From contig JBHGNT010000002.1 of assembly GCA_043228905.1 (NCBI GenBank), positions 3,534,001 to 3,598,000 of the forward strand: a stretch of 64,000 nucleotides of DNA. Direction: 5' to 3'. Each line of letters opens with the position of its first letter. Position 1 is the stretch's first letter. Shown one piece after another: positions 32,962-43,780 of this stretch. This stretch comes from Azolla caroliniana (lineage: Eukaryota > Polypodiophyta). The notes beneath the pieces are model-generated. The model worked only from the letters and a program-made list of their open reading frames with translations, did no database searches and was not told the DNA's origin. A program made the translations under genes and the position numbers.

Positions 32962-35553
32962 AACCTGACGACGACACCCTGAGAGAGATAGGGAAGGTGG
33001 TAGAAGAAGGCCTCCGTGAAGACTGGGTGATTCTAGATAGCTCAGTAGGAATGTACGAAGTCATTACCGACTTCGGGAAAGAGGTCGAGTTGGATCAGAC
33101 GGCCTGCGTGGGTATGAAGTACAAGACTGTGGACTGGAAGGTGAGGCCAGTCTTGGCACCGTTACCGGAGGGTAGTGAAGTACGGATGAAAGGGGTCGTG
33201 TCGGACCCAAGCTTACGAAATCCGGCCGGTATAGGGCACCGGTTCACCGACAAAACGCTACGGGAGCTCAAGGTTGGTGGGGGTGGTTTTCTACTGCCGG
33301 CGGAGGAGGATCGGTTTCGGAGGATGCTTGGGAGGCACGAGAAGGCCTTTGCATTCTCACCAGAGGAGATTAGGTGCGTGGACCCGACGATTGGAGAACG
33401 TATGGTTATCTTCATGGTACTGCATGTGTCGTGGAATCTCAAACTGATTTCGGTACCCAGAGCTCACATCTCGAAGTTGATGGAGCTACTAGAGCAAAAG
33501 GTGGAGATGGGCATCCTTGAGCCGTCGAATGCCCCATATTTGGGTCGGTGGTTTACCGTGCCGAAGAAGAACGGCACGCTGCGCTTCATTCAGGACTTGC
33601 AGCCGGTCAACAGGGTGACCATTCGGAACGCAGGTATCGGACCAACCATCGAAGAGTTCGCGGAAGCCTTCGCCGGAAGGTCGATCTATTCGGTCGGTGA
33701 TCTGTACTCGGGGTATGAACAATTCCAACTAGCCATGGAGAGTAGAGACATTACGACAATGCAGACTCCTCTCGGCCTAGTGCGGATGTGTACCCTGCCG
33801 CACGGAGGGACCAACTCGGTAGCGTACATGGTGAATGCAATGAACAAGGTGTTGAGGGACTGCATCCCGGACGTCACCATGCTGTTTCTGGATGACATGC
33901 CGATTAAAGGTTGTTCGGTGGAAGATACAGATGAATCGGTTGGGCTAGATGAATGTTGGAGGTTCATTGCGGACCAAATCGGCGACTGCGAGAAGTTGCT
34001 ATAGAAACTTGATAGCGCGCGGCTCACCTTCTCCGGAGAGAAATCGGCTTTCAGGCAGTTGGAGATCCTAGTGGTTGGACACTTGTGCGGGCCTTACTGT
34101 CGGAAACCGTCTCCGGCAAAAGTAGAAGCTATCTCCGTAATGAAGAAAGAATGCAAGTCGGTTACGGAGGTGCGGAGGTTCTTGGGCGCATGCACGTTCT
34201 ACCACATTTGGATCCTGCACTACGCACACATCGCGGAGCCACTGTACGGGTTACTAAAGAAGGGGCGTAAGTTTGAGTGGGGAAGAGAGCATGTAGAGTC
34301 GGTCTGGAGGTTGAAGAAGGTGCTTACCGCGGTGCTGGCACTCCGGAAAACGATTTACGGCAAGGAGGTCCCAATATACGTGACCGTAGACACAAGCCCG
34401 ACCGGGATCGGATGGGTGATCAACCAGGAGGACGAGAGCGGCGCGAGGTTCCCCATCCGGTTCGGAGAGAAGGTACTTAGCAAGCGACAACGAGGATACG
34501 CCCAGGTTAAACGCAAACTCTGGGGTATCGTTTCGACAGTCAAGGCCAATAAAGACTACTTGATCGGGACGGAGGTGATAATCAAGACGGACTGCCTACC
34601 GATCCTCGGTATGGTTTCCGGATGCGCGACGCCGAACCTGGTGATGCTCAGGTGGATCGCGTACATTAAGTCCTTGAATCCGTAGATACGGCACATCTCC
34701 GGGAAAGACATTGCCATGGCCGACATGCTTTCGAGAGCACGGTTCAACGACGAGGACGACATGGTATCAGAGGACGAGGAAGTCGGCGTAGACTTCTTCG
34801 AGTCGGCTTACATGATGACAAGGGCAAGGATCACTCCGGTGCTTAACGGGTTCGACAAAGTTGGGTACAACAGGGAGTGGCTCAGATCGGTAGGTTCTTG
34901 AAGACAATGACACCGGACGCAACGTGGATGAGAGACGAAGTGAACTGAATCCGAAAGAAGGCGTACCGGTTCTTCCTGCGGGACGAGAACATATGGAAGC
35001 ACCCGAAAAAGCGAGGTGGCGTTCCGCTCCGTGTGGTGGTAGGAAAGGAAGAGCAAAAGGCATTGTTGACGACGTACCACGAGAGTCCTTGGGCCGGACA
35101 TCGCGGTATGTGGGCCACATTCGAGAAGCTGAAGGAGAAGTACTGGTGGCTGGGGCTATACCGGGACGTGCATAAGTTCGTGATGACATGTGAGAGTTGC
35201 CAGATGCACTCCGCAATCCGACATCGAGACGAGCCACACCCGACCTACCCACCGACTGTCCATTTCAAATGGATGGTAGACTTAGTGATGATGCCGATGG
35301 GGGTAGGGCAGATGCAGTACCTGGTGCTTGCACGGGAGGACCTGACGAATCAAGTGGAGGGTTGTGCGCTGTAGAACAAGACAACTACGGATGTGTGTCG
35401 GTTCCTAATTGAGGAGGTGGTATGCCGGTACGGGTGCGTGGGGAACATCGTGGCCGACCGGGGAGAGCTGGATGCGTAGGAGGCGGAAGGGTTGTTCGGC
35501 CGGTTGGGGGTCAAGCTTTCCCTCACTACAGCATACAATCCGAAGGCAAACAG
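32962..35553 (+). pseudogene. Gypsy 5: pol from the protease-RT linker to the integrase core
   Basis: Plus strand, 5'-truncated. Order: linker (EMYEV-like GMYEVITDFGKE); RT (RWFTVPKKNGTLRFIQDLQP, SIYSVGDLYSGYEQFQLAME, catalytic LFLDDMPIKGC near 33890); connection (LTFSGEKSAF, VVGHLCGPY, FLGACTFYHIW); RNase H (VDTSPTGIGWVINQED, RQRGYAQVKRKLWG); integrase zinc region (CESCQMH) and core (GCVGNIVADRGELDA, LTTAYNPKAN). Stops: TAG near 34003, TAG near 34683, TGA near 34946, TAG near 35372 and TAG near 35478; a frameshift near 34900. It breaks off at 35553 where element 6 is inserted and resumes at 40157. Confidence 0.92.
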
Positions 35554-36199
35554 TGTCGTGAAAAAAACCGGCCATAGGCGGAATCAGAGAGAAAGCGCGT
35601 AAACCGGCCCTTACACGGATGGACGCGTGACTTGATATTTTGTACACGAACCGGTGGATGTAAATACTAAATCGCACGCATTTATTAGAGGGGGATTGTG
35701 CGTATCCCTGTCAGAGGGACAGGGAATAAAGCGAATGGACAGGAGAAAAAGAAGGAGAGGGGGGAAGAAAAGGGGGGGGGGGGGGGATCGCGCATGAGGG
35801 AGGGGGAAGCGCGATTGTAGAATCGAGGGCGGAGCTCTCTCTCTCTTCTCCTCCAGCTGTCGTTCTCTGCGGGCGTCAGGAGTTCACTACCTCTGCTTCG
35901 GGGACAGCCCGTGTGCTTCTAGCAGAGTCTCTCCTTTCCCCCCTTTGTTTTTGGGAGTCGTGTGACTGTCGTCGGTGTGCGTGAGTAGGGTCCCCGTGTC
36001 GGGTCCGTCGCCGCCTTGTCGGTTGTAACCGTCGGAGTTTGTAATCTCTTGTCATTGTAATTAAGTGTTACGTTCTATATCTCTCTTTCTCACTTCTACG
36101 TGTCTATGAATCTCTCTCTTTGTCTCTCTCTCTCACTCCTCGGTCCAAGACCCCCGTGGTCCCGCCCCTTTCTACACGTACGCGCGTAACAACGCGACA
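35554..36199 (+). mobile_element. 5' LTR of element 6
   Basis: 646 bp, TGTCGTGAAAAAAACCGGCC to AACGCGACA. Contains a run of about 15 G (35772-35786) and, near its 3' end, the GGTCCAAGACCCCCGTGGTC block common to this superfamily. Related to, but diverged from, the Gypsy 5 LTR (40877-41534). Confidence 0.88.
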
Positions 36200-36203
36200 T
36201 ATT

Positions 36204-36220
36204 TGGTGAACCCGACGTGA
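36204..36220 (+). other. Primer binding site of element 6
   Basis: TGGTGAACCCGACGTGA, four bases after the LTR end, identical to elements 2 and 7. Confidence 0.8.
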
Positions 36221-36243
36221 AAGGGCGGCAAAGGAGTCGAAAG

Positions 36244-39200
36244 ATGAGGGGATCGGAGCTAGCAGAGGCAATGGCGTTGGCCGTCGACCGGCTGGTGAGC
36301 GCTCGTGAGGGAACGGGTACCCTCGACAGAGCCATTGAATCGATCGTCGGCTCTGTAGGCCGTTTCCGAGGGAAAGACGCCACAAGTTATTTGGAGGCTT
36401 ACCGGGCCGGAATGATCATGAGGCATATCCCAGTGGATAGGTGGTTGTCCGGATTCGGGTGGTGACGCCGGGCATCTATGCGGAGGTGCTCGAGGTGCTG
36501 GCCGGATGCCAGACTTGGGAGGAGTTCGAGCTGCAGCTCCTCGAGAAGTACGGGTTTGACGACTCGCTCCGGCTGTCGAGGCGGGACTTCATGGCGTGGG
36601 TGGAAAGCCCCGGAAAAGGGAGGAACACGTCGGTGCTCCTCCAGGAGTTCGAAAAATGGTTCGCGCGGTTGTCGACGATGGACCGGACGGTGCTCGAAAC
36701 AAGTCGAGTATTGCTGTTTGTCAAGTCGGTGGATGCGCTCGACAGGGTAAAGGTGGGCCCCCTATTGGAAACGGACGAAGGGATCACGACGGACTGGGCT
36801 GTGGTAAAACGGGTCTGCAGCCGTTTCGACAAACGGCACGATTGGAGCGACGGAAGCACGTCGGGGTCGGGGCCGGTCCCGGGGAGGAGGCTCAAGGAGC
36901 CGGTTTCGGTGCCGGCTGGGAGGAAGGAAGAGACCCGAATCTGGCCGGAGTCGGGGTCGGCATCAAACGACGTGGTCAGAGGCCCATCCGGAGGAGCGGC
37001 TCTGGAGGAGCTAACACAGATGGTGCGCGACCTGCACATCGCACAGGCCCAGAGAGACAACGGTGAACAACCTCGCGACCGGAGGCCACCGTCTGGGCAG
37101 CGGTGCATGTGGTGTGACACGATTGGCTACATTCGGAAGGATTGCATGGATTTCGCCGACATGCTCAAGACCAACGTGGTGTACCTCTGAAACGGGCGGG
37201 TGCACGCGAGCGAGACCCGGAGAGCCCTAGAACTGAATACGGGGCGCGACGGAATGAAGAGGTTGATGGAAGAGGCTGCGGCACGGCACGTCGAAGCCGT
37301 CAACTACTCGGTGTCGGCGAGAATTCGGGTCGGGGGTGATGAGACCCGGAAGGCGAAGGACTCCGGATTCTGGCCGCTAGTGCTAGAAGGCCTCTCCGGA
37401 GTTCCGCTGAGGAGGGAATAGCGGGTCCAGGAGGTCACCGGTTGGGAGGATCCGGTCGAAGAGAAAACGGGCTTCATAGAAGCTGCTTGCCAGAACTACG
37501 AGGTTCTGGTGGAGGACAAATGGGCAGGAAAGGGCGGAGGGGTCGGCTCCCCGAGGTATGAGACCCGGTTCGGACCGAAACCGACCGGTGCCGGCAACCC
37601 AGGCGCGCCGGACGGAAAGAAGCAGGTGGGGTTTCGGTTGAGCACCGAGATCGAAAGGACCACAGACCTGTGAAAGGTCCTGGAGGAACGTATCCTCGAC
37701 AACAAAGTGGAGTTGTCATTGCGGGAGGTGCTGGGAATCGCCAAGAGGGAGTTCCACGACTCTATCGTAGTCTTGGTGAAGCGCAAGAGGCTCTTGACAG
37801 AGCTAGAACCGAAGATGCCGGTGGAGGTGCGGACCACGCACCTGGAAGATGAAGCCCTGGAAGACGAGCTAGCGGGAAGCCACTACACGAAGCCGCATTG
37901 GGCCAGGGCGACTACGGAAACCCCTATACGGATCGGCAACGTTCTGGAACTAGTGGTGGCGTTGGTAGACCATGGATCCGAAATCAACCTGATGTCCATG
38001 GATTTCTACAAGAAGGGTAAATGGCCGATCAACACCAAGCATGGCTGGAAGATACGAGCAGCGACGCGCGCCACGGAAGAACTACATGGGGCTTGTCCGA
38101 ACGTATGGGTGAAAATCGGCGATGTCGAGATCGACCAACACTTCTTTGTGCAGGAGACGTCCTCGCATCCGGTTATACTAGGAGAGCCATATATCACGAC
38201 AGCACGGATGGAGACCAAGGTGCTGGACAACGGTTCAACCTATGCAAGAGCCAAGAGCCAAGACGGGCGTCACTCGGTCCAATTCCTAACGGTGCGACCC
38301 AACCACGAGCGTAACCGCGAGGCCCTCGGCAGCGAAACCTAAGGGGATTTTTAGAGAGGGCTATCAAGGCGTGGGGCCACGATAGTCCGGACACCCGGGA
38401 ACAACCCCACAAATGTACAGTACGGAAGAAGACTTGTATCATGGGTAGGAAGTTTTGGTTCTCTGACAACGGAGGTTGTACTATAACCGGCGTCAGCGAC
38501 CGAGAGAGGAAGCGAGCGGAGGAGCGGCTCAAAGGATGCGGAGTCCTCGACCCGACGAAGACATCAGTGGCGCCGTGGAGGCGGTCTCTTTTGACGACAC
38601 CTTGGGCAAACTACGAAAGGTGATCGATGAAGACCTTAGAGAAGACCGGACCGTTCCGGTAGGATCGGTGGGAATGTACGAAGTCATCGCGGACTTCGGG
38701 GAAAGGATCGGGTCGGATCGGACAGCCCGCGTGGATACAAAGTACAAGACGGTGGACCGGAAGGTGAGGCCAGTCGCGGAACCCTTGCCGGAGGGCAGCG
38801 AGGGGCGGATAAAAGGGGTCGCGTCGGACCCAAGTTTATGGAATCCGGCCGACATAGGGCACCGGTTCACCGACATAACGCTACGGGAGCTCAAGGTCGG
38901 TGGGGACGGCTTCCTACTGCCGGCGGAGGAGGACCGGTTTCGGAGAATGCTCGGGAGGCACGGGAAGGCTTTCGCATTCTCACCGAAGGAGATCGGGTGC
39001 ATAGACCCGACAGTTGTCGAACTGATGGTGATCTTCACGGTACCGCATGTACCGTGGAATCTCAAGCCGATTCCGGTGCCAAGAGCTCACATCCCGAAGT
39101 TGATGGAGCTCCTAAAGCAAAAGGTGGGGATGGGCATCCTCGAACCGTCGAGTGCCCCGTATTTGAATCGGTGGTTTACGGTGCCGAAGAAGAACGGCAC

Positions 39201-40053
39201 GCTGCGCTTCATCCAGGACCTACGACCGGTCAACAAGGTGACCATCCGTAATGCAGGGATCAGACCGACCATAGACGAGTTCGCGAAGGCCTTCGTTGGA
39301 AGGTCGATCTATTCTGTCGGTGATCTGTACTCAGGGTACGATCAGTTCCAACTAGCCGTGGAAAGCAGAGACATTACGACGATGCAGACTCCTCTCGTCC
39401 TAGTGCGGATGTGTACCCTGCCACAAGGAGGGACGAACTCAGTGGCTCACATGGTGAACGCGATGAACAAAGTGCTCAGGGATTGTATCCCGGACATCAC
39501 CATGCCATTCTTAGACGAAATCCCGATCAAGGGATGCCCGGTGGAGAAAAGGGACGAGGCAATCGGGCCGGACGGATGTTGGAATTTTGTGGCGTCCCAC
39601 ATCGATGACTGCGAGAAGGTGCTGCAGAGACTAGAGCGCGCGAGGCTCACCTTCTCCGGGGAAAAGTCGGCCTTCAGACAGTCGGAGATCTTGGTGGTCG
39701 GACACCTGTGCGGGCCTTACGGTAGGAAACCGTCTCCAGCAAAGGTAGAGGCCATCTCCGCGATGAGGAACGATTGCGGGTCGGTCACGGAGGTCTGCAG
39801 ATTCTTGGGGGCATGCGCATTCTACCACATCTGGATCCCGCACTACGCACATGTCGCGGAACCCCTCTACGGACTATTGAAAAAGGGGCGTAGCTTTGAG
39901 TGGAGGACGGAGCACACGGAGTCGGTTCGGAGATAAAGGAGGCGCTTACGGCAGCAGCGGCTCTCCGTAAAGCGGTTTACAACAAGGATGTTCCCATCTG
40001 CGTAACGGTGGACACCAACCCGACCGGGATCGGGTGGGTAATCAGTCAGGAGG
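36244..40053 (+). pseudogene. Element 6 gag-protease-RT, decayed
   Basis: ATG 36244 (MRGSELAEAMALAVDRLVSA). Gag with a frameshift near 36455; knuckle CMWCDTIGYIRKDC near 37110, the His replaced by Tyr; stops near 37188 (TGA), 37419 (TAG) and 37672 (TGA). Protease VVALVDHGSEINLMS near 37955-37998. The frame to 38340 is open and ends in TAA. A second pol frame starts in the 38476-38570 region and runs open to 39936: linker (GMYEVIADFGERIGSDRTA), RT (RWFTVPKKNGTLRFIQDLRP, SIYSVGDLYSGYDQFQLAVE) and the catalytic loop as PFLDEIPIKGC, i.e. Asp to Glu at the second catalytic Asp. A one-base loss near 39935 shifts the RNase H start (VDTNPTGIGWVISQE), which ends at the deletion junction at 40053. Confidence 0.9.
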
Positions 40054-40156
40054 GTTTACGTGTCTGTGAATCTCTCTCTGTCTCTCTGTCTCGCTCCTCG
40101 GTCCAAGACCCCCATGGTCCCGCCCCTTTCTACACGTACGCGCGTAACAACGCGAC
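40054..40156 (+). mobile_element. 3' LTR remnant of element 6
   Basis: Matches the last ~105 bp of the 5' LTR (about 36095-36199), from TACGTGTCT.TGAATCTCTC to GCGCGTAACAACGCGACA. It joins RNase H sequence on the left and the Gypsy 5 integrase on the right. Confidence 0.9.
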
Positions 40157-40804
40157 AACGGGAAGGTAGAGCACGGGCACAGACCGATCGTGAAGGCATT
40201 GGTGCGGGCTTGTGAAGGAGAAGTCAGGAAATGGTTGCGGCTCCTACCTTACGCGTTGTGGGCGGACCGAACTACGCATAGTTCGGTAACCGGGTTCATG
40301 TTGGCCGAGCTAATGTATGGGCAGAAGCCAGTTATGCCGATGGAGCGGACCATCTCCTCATGGGCTGCAATGGACTGGAGAGACAAGATGAGCCGAGAAG
40401 AGCTATTGGCGACGTGGATTTGCCAGCTCGGGCGAAGGCCGGAGGATGTGGACCGGGCGAAGATGAAGCTACACGCAACGAGGGTCAAGAATAAAGGCCG
40501 GTTCGACTGAAAGCATCGGCTACGACCGAAGAGGATCGAGGAAGGCGACTAGGTGCTGGTTTACAACAACAGCCTCGACAATCAGCACAAGGCAATGTGT
40601 AAGTTCGCGAGAAGGTGGTTCGGGCCCTACGTCGTAACGAGCATGAACAACAACGGCACCTACCACCTCGCAGAGCGCGACAGAACGCGGATAGCAGTAC
40701 CGGTAGCCGGTAAGAGGGTCAATGCGTTCAAGAAACGACATGAAGACGAGTCGAACCCGGTAAGTACGGACAACGAGGACGACGAACTGGAAAGTGACGG
40801 GTGA
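40157..40804 (+). pseudogene. Gypsy 5: integrase C-terminal part
   Basis: Continuation of the frame broken at 35553: GKVEHGHRPIVKALVRACEG, LLPYALWADRTTHSSVTGFM, ELMYGQKPVMPMERT, then WFGPYVVTSMNNNGTYHLAE and an acidic tail ending in TGA 40802-40804. Stops after GRFD (TGA near 40508) and in EEGD*VLVYN (TAG near 40550, Trp in element 2). No chromodomain is recognisable after the integrase. The polypurine tract follows at 40865-40876. Confidence 0.9.
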
Positions 40805-40864
40805 AACGAGCCGTTTTTCTTTGGTATTTGTCTCTCTTAGCACATACCGGTGGATGCGCGGTTT

Positions 40865-40876
40865 GGTGGGGGTGGA
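40865..40876 (+). other. Polypurine tract of Gypsy 5
   Basis: GGTGGGGGTGGA directly before the 3' LTR start, identical to that of element 2. Confidence 0.8.
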
Positions 40877-41534
40877 TGTCGTGGAGAAAACCGGCCTAAA
40901 GAGGAATTAAGGGATAAAGAGCGTGAACCGTCCCCTTTACACGAGGACACATACATTTATAACTTTGTACATGACTAGGAGTAGGTCGACGCGGTATAAA
41001 TATACTAGGAAGAATCTATTTATTAGGGAGAAAAACGAAGTGTATCTCTGCCCAAAGGGACAGAGAATAAAGAGGATAAAAGCATGATGTGATAGTCGCT
41101 CTTGGGCACCCTATAAAAGGGAGGGGAGAAGGTTGAAACGAGGGCTACGCGTTTTGAGGTAAAGGAGTTGCTGTCGGATTGGGAACCGAGCATTTGTTTT
41201 CTATTTTCCTGTTTTTTTTTTCGGATTTCTGTTTCTTGTTTCCCGATCTCAGGATTTTGTTTTCTTGGACGCACAAACGTCTCTATTTGCGTAGGAAGCC
41301 CAAGTGCTCTCGATAGAGGCCCTCTTGCGTCACAACTGTGGAGTGCGTCTGTTGGTAACTGAGCTCGTAGCTCATTCCCGGTTGAGCCAGTTGTAATTGC
41401 CTTGTTAATATAATTTGTTTTAGTACTCCACGTGTCCTGATTTCTTTCTCTCATCTCCCTTCTTGCATTCCTCGGTCCAAGGCCTCCACAATCTCGCCTA
41501 CGTTTTCTTCGCATCTACGCGAACTATCACGACA
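40877..41534 (+). mobile_element. 3' LTR of Gypsy 5
   Basis: 658 bp, TGTCGTGGAGAAAACCGGCC to CTATCACGACA. TATA box TATAAAA at 41112-41118. The 5' LTR is missing because the left part of the element is truncated near 32962. Four bases (CCGT) separate it from element 7. Confidence 0.88.
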
Positions 41535-41538
41535 CCGT

Positions 41539-42303
41539 TGTCGTGAAGAATTTCGGCCAGAGGCGGAAACCGGGAAACATTGGCTACATCGGTGGGGTGC
41601 AGCGTATGTACGCACCCATGTACATTTAGTGTGAATATCGAGGGCGCCTTTATGGCGCCGAAGAGTAGTCAAGTCGGGACAGACGATCCCATGTAACTCG
41701 GGATTTATCCCACATTGTAACGCATCCCTCTTCTTGTTCTATAAAAGGAAGGGAACGCCCTTTGTGAAAGGGTTGCCCATTTTGCATTAGAGGGTATACC
41801 ATTATTCTAGGGTTAGTGTTTCTTCTTCTTCTTCTTCTTCCCCTTCGTGTTTGCTTAGGGTTTGCTTGGGTTCGGCCTCCTGTGCAAGACCCCGCTCGGC
41901 GCGACGAGCTGAGAGCTCCCCGACCGGCGGCTTGGCAGCTGACGACTATTGTAACCTACCTTGGTCCGGCTCGAAGCTGGGAATGTATTCTTCTGTTTAT
42001 ATATATAGATTTGCGTCTGTCTGTGTATATTCGCGTCTCTGTTGGTGTCGGGTGCTTCCCCTTTTCTGCGTTTCCTGTACATAAGGGCGTGAGTCGGGTC
42101 GGCATGTGTGTGTGTGCGTGTGTGTTCATGAGTCGGTGTTAAGCGCGCGCTCCCTCTCTTTCTCTCTCTCCCTTCGATCGCTTCCGGTGTTCTTTTGGGA
42201 TTCCCCGGAAACGGTGAAGCACGACTTCCTACGCTCCGTCACTACCTGGTCCAAGACCCCTATGGTCCCGCCTTTCTCCACGCACACGCGTAACAACGCG
42301 GCA
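41539..42303 (+). mobile_element. 5' LTR of element 7
   Basis: 765 bp, TGTCGTGAAGAATTTCGGCC to AACGCGGCA. TATA box TATAAAA at 41740-41746, a CTT repeat (about 41822-41840), and a GT-rich tract near 42103-42125. Confidence 0.92.
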
Positions 42304-42370
42304 TATTTGGTGAACCCGACGTGAAAGGCGGCAAGGGAGGATGGAGTCGTAAGACGACGACCTTACGGAG

Positions 42371-43780
42371 ATGGTGGCCGAAGTGGTGTTGGAGTCAGCG
42401 CGAGTGGTGATGAGGCGAGAAGCAGCGCAACAAGCGGTTGAGCGAGTGGTCGAAAGAGTCGGACATTTCAACGGGGACAAAGTCCCATCTTACTTGGAAG
42501 CCTACAACGCGGAAATGGAGGAGCGTGGTGTAGACGAGGCGTTGAGGCTAGAGTTCTTCAGTCGGGTCGTGGCTGTCCGGATGCATGCGGAAATAAAGGA
42601 GCTCCGTGAGGCTCATAGTTCGTGGGAGGCCTTCGAAGAGGCGCTCCTGAAGGCATACGGAGGACGGCGGAAGAGCCGGGGACAACACGACTTTGACCAG
42701 TGGGTAGCATCGGCAAAGACCCACCGCGGCACGGCCAAGGCGTTTCGAGAGTTCGAGCGGCGGCTTGCTCGGCTCCTGGAGCGGGAACAAGGTTTGGTGG
42801 GGGCGGACAAGGTCCTATTGTTCGTCAGGTCGATTGACCGAGCGGAACGGGAGGCCATCGGGATTGAGCTTGAAGACGATGATGGAGCGAATGGGCTTAC
42901 GGAGGACTGGTCGAAGGTCGGAAGGGTGTGCCAACGGCTAGACAACGAGCGAGCCGGGACGTCTAAGAGAAAGGTACGCGACGACGTGCCGTCACAGCGG
43001 GAAGAGGCCAAACGGCAAAGAGATTCGGCAAGGGTCGGCGTTGGGGCCAGGATTGCGGAGGCGTACGCAACTCTCGAGGCGATGCTCGAGGAAGAGGAAA
43101 GATGGAGGCCGCAAGCCGAGAATGAGGAGACGGACTTGCCCCACGCGACGGCGGTAGATCGGTACGAAGGTACCACGGGAGAGGGTGCGGGACGAAACGC
43201 CCTCTCGACTTGCGGAGATAGAACGGCCAAGGACGAGGCCGAGATACAGATCGCGGAACCGGAACGTTGGGACCAGCGGTTTCGGGTGTGTCAGCCCGAG
43301 ATCCCGGTCATTGGAGAAGCAAGCCCAGACGGGGCTTGCGCAATCGGTAAGAAGACGACCGCCGACCACGAAGAGTCGGTGGCTACGGACAAGGGCGTAA
43401 AACGGACGGGCGATTCTTTGTGTCTTCCCACACTTGCTCCCGAGACGATGGCAGTCGGGCCCGAGTGCCCACGTGAGTCCCAAGCGGAGGAAGGCGGCGG
43501 AGAAAGGCCAAGAATCACCGGCGAGATGATACGGGGAAGGAGCGGACGAAAGCCCACGGACTCGATTCCGGAGAACTCGGCATTCGGGCCCATATGGCCA
43601 TGTAAGACCGAGGAGATGGATGGCGATACCGAGGAGTCCTGGCACGATGCCAACGAAGTCGGATGGGAAACGGCCTGCGAGGAGGCCGAGGACAGAAGTG
43701 GCATGAGGAGATCAGCATTCCGATACGGGTGGAGCGTGATCCGGTCGTGGATTGTTCGATCGGGGCCGGATTCGGCATGA
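42371..43780 (+). CDS. Gag-like protein of element 7
   Basis: 469 codons, uninterrupted, ATG 42371 about 50 bases after the primer site. The N-terminal ~190 residues are clearly related to Gag of elements 2 and 6: AVERVVERVGHFNGDKVPSY, LEAYNAEMEERGV, SSWEAFEEALLKAYG, DKVLLFVRSIDRAEREAIG, LTEDWSKVGRVCQRLDNERA. The remainder is charged and low-complexity (Lys/Arg/Glu-rich), with short alpha-helical Glu runs and no CCHC knuckle, protease or RT. Family Gag packages element RNA in cytoplasmic particles; this copy may still do so in trans with enzymes from an autonomous relative, which is inference. The frame is the only long one in the cluster without a single stop. Confidence 0.8.
   Translation: MVAEVVLESARVVMRREAAQQAVERVVERVGHFNGDKVPSYLEAYNAEMEERGVDEALRLEFFSRVVAVRMHAEIKELREAHSSWEAFEEALLKAYGGRRKSRGQHDFDQWVASAKTHRGTAKAFREFERRLARLLEREQGLVGADKVLLFVRSIDRAEREAIGIELEDDDGANGLTEDWSKVGRVCQRLDNERAGTSKRKVRDDVPSQREEAKRQRDSARVGVGARIAEAYATLEAMLEEEERWRPQAENEETDLPHATAVDRYEGTTGEGAGRNALSTCGDRTAKDEAEIQIAEPERWDQRFRVCQPEIPVIGEASPDGACAIGKKTTADHEESVATDKGVKRTGDSLCLPTLAPETMAVGPECPRESQAEEGGGERPRITGEMIRGRSGRKPTDSIPENSAFGPIWPCKTEEMDGDTEESWHDANEVGWETACEEAEDRSGMRRSAFRYGWSVIRSWIVRSGPDSA

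Larger units (their letters stand above)
35554..40156 (+). mobile_element. Element 6: nested Gypsy element, 3' part deleted
   Basis: Inserted in the integrase of Gypsy 5: the frame reads AYNPKAN on the left and GKVEHGHRPIVKAL on the right. Left flank ACAG (35550-35553), right flank ACGG (40157-40160), a 4-bp target duplication with one G/A change. The element has a complete 5' LTR, primer site, gag, protease and RT. It then jumps from the RNase H start directly into the last ~103 bp of the LTR, so integrase, polypurine tract and most of the 3' LTR are deleted. Confidence 0.88.
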
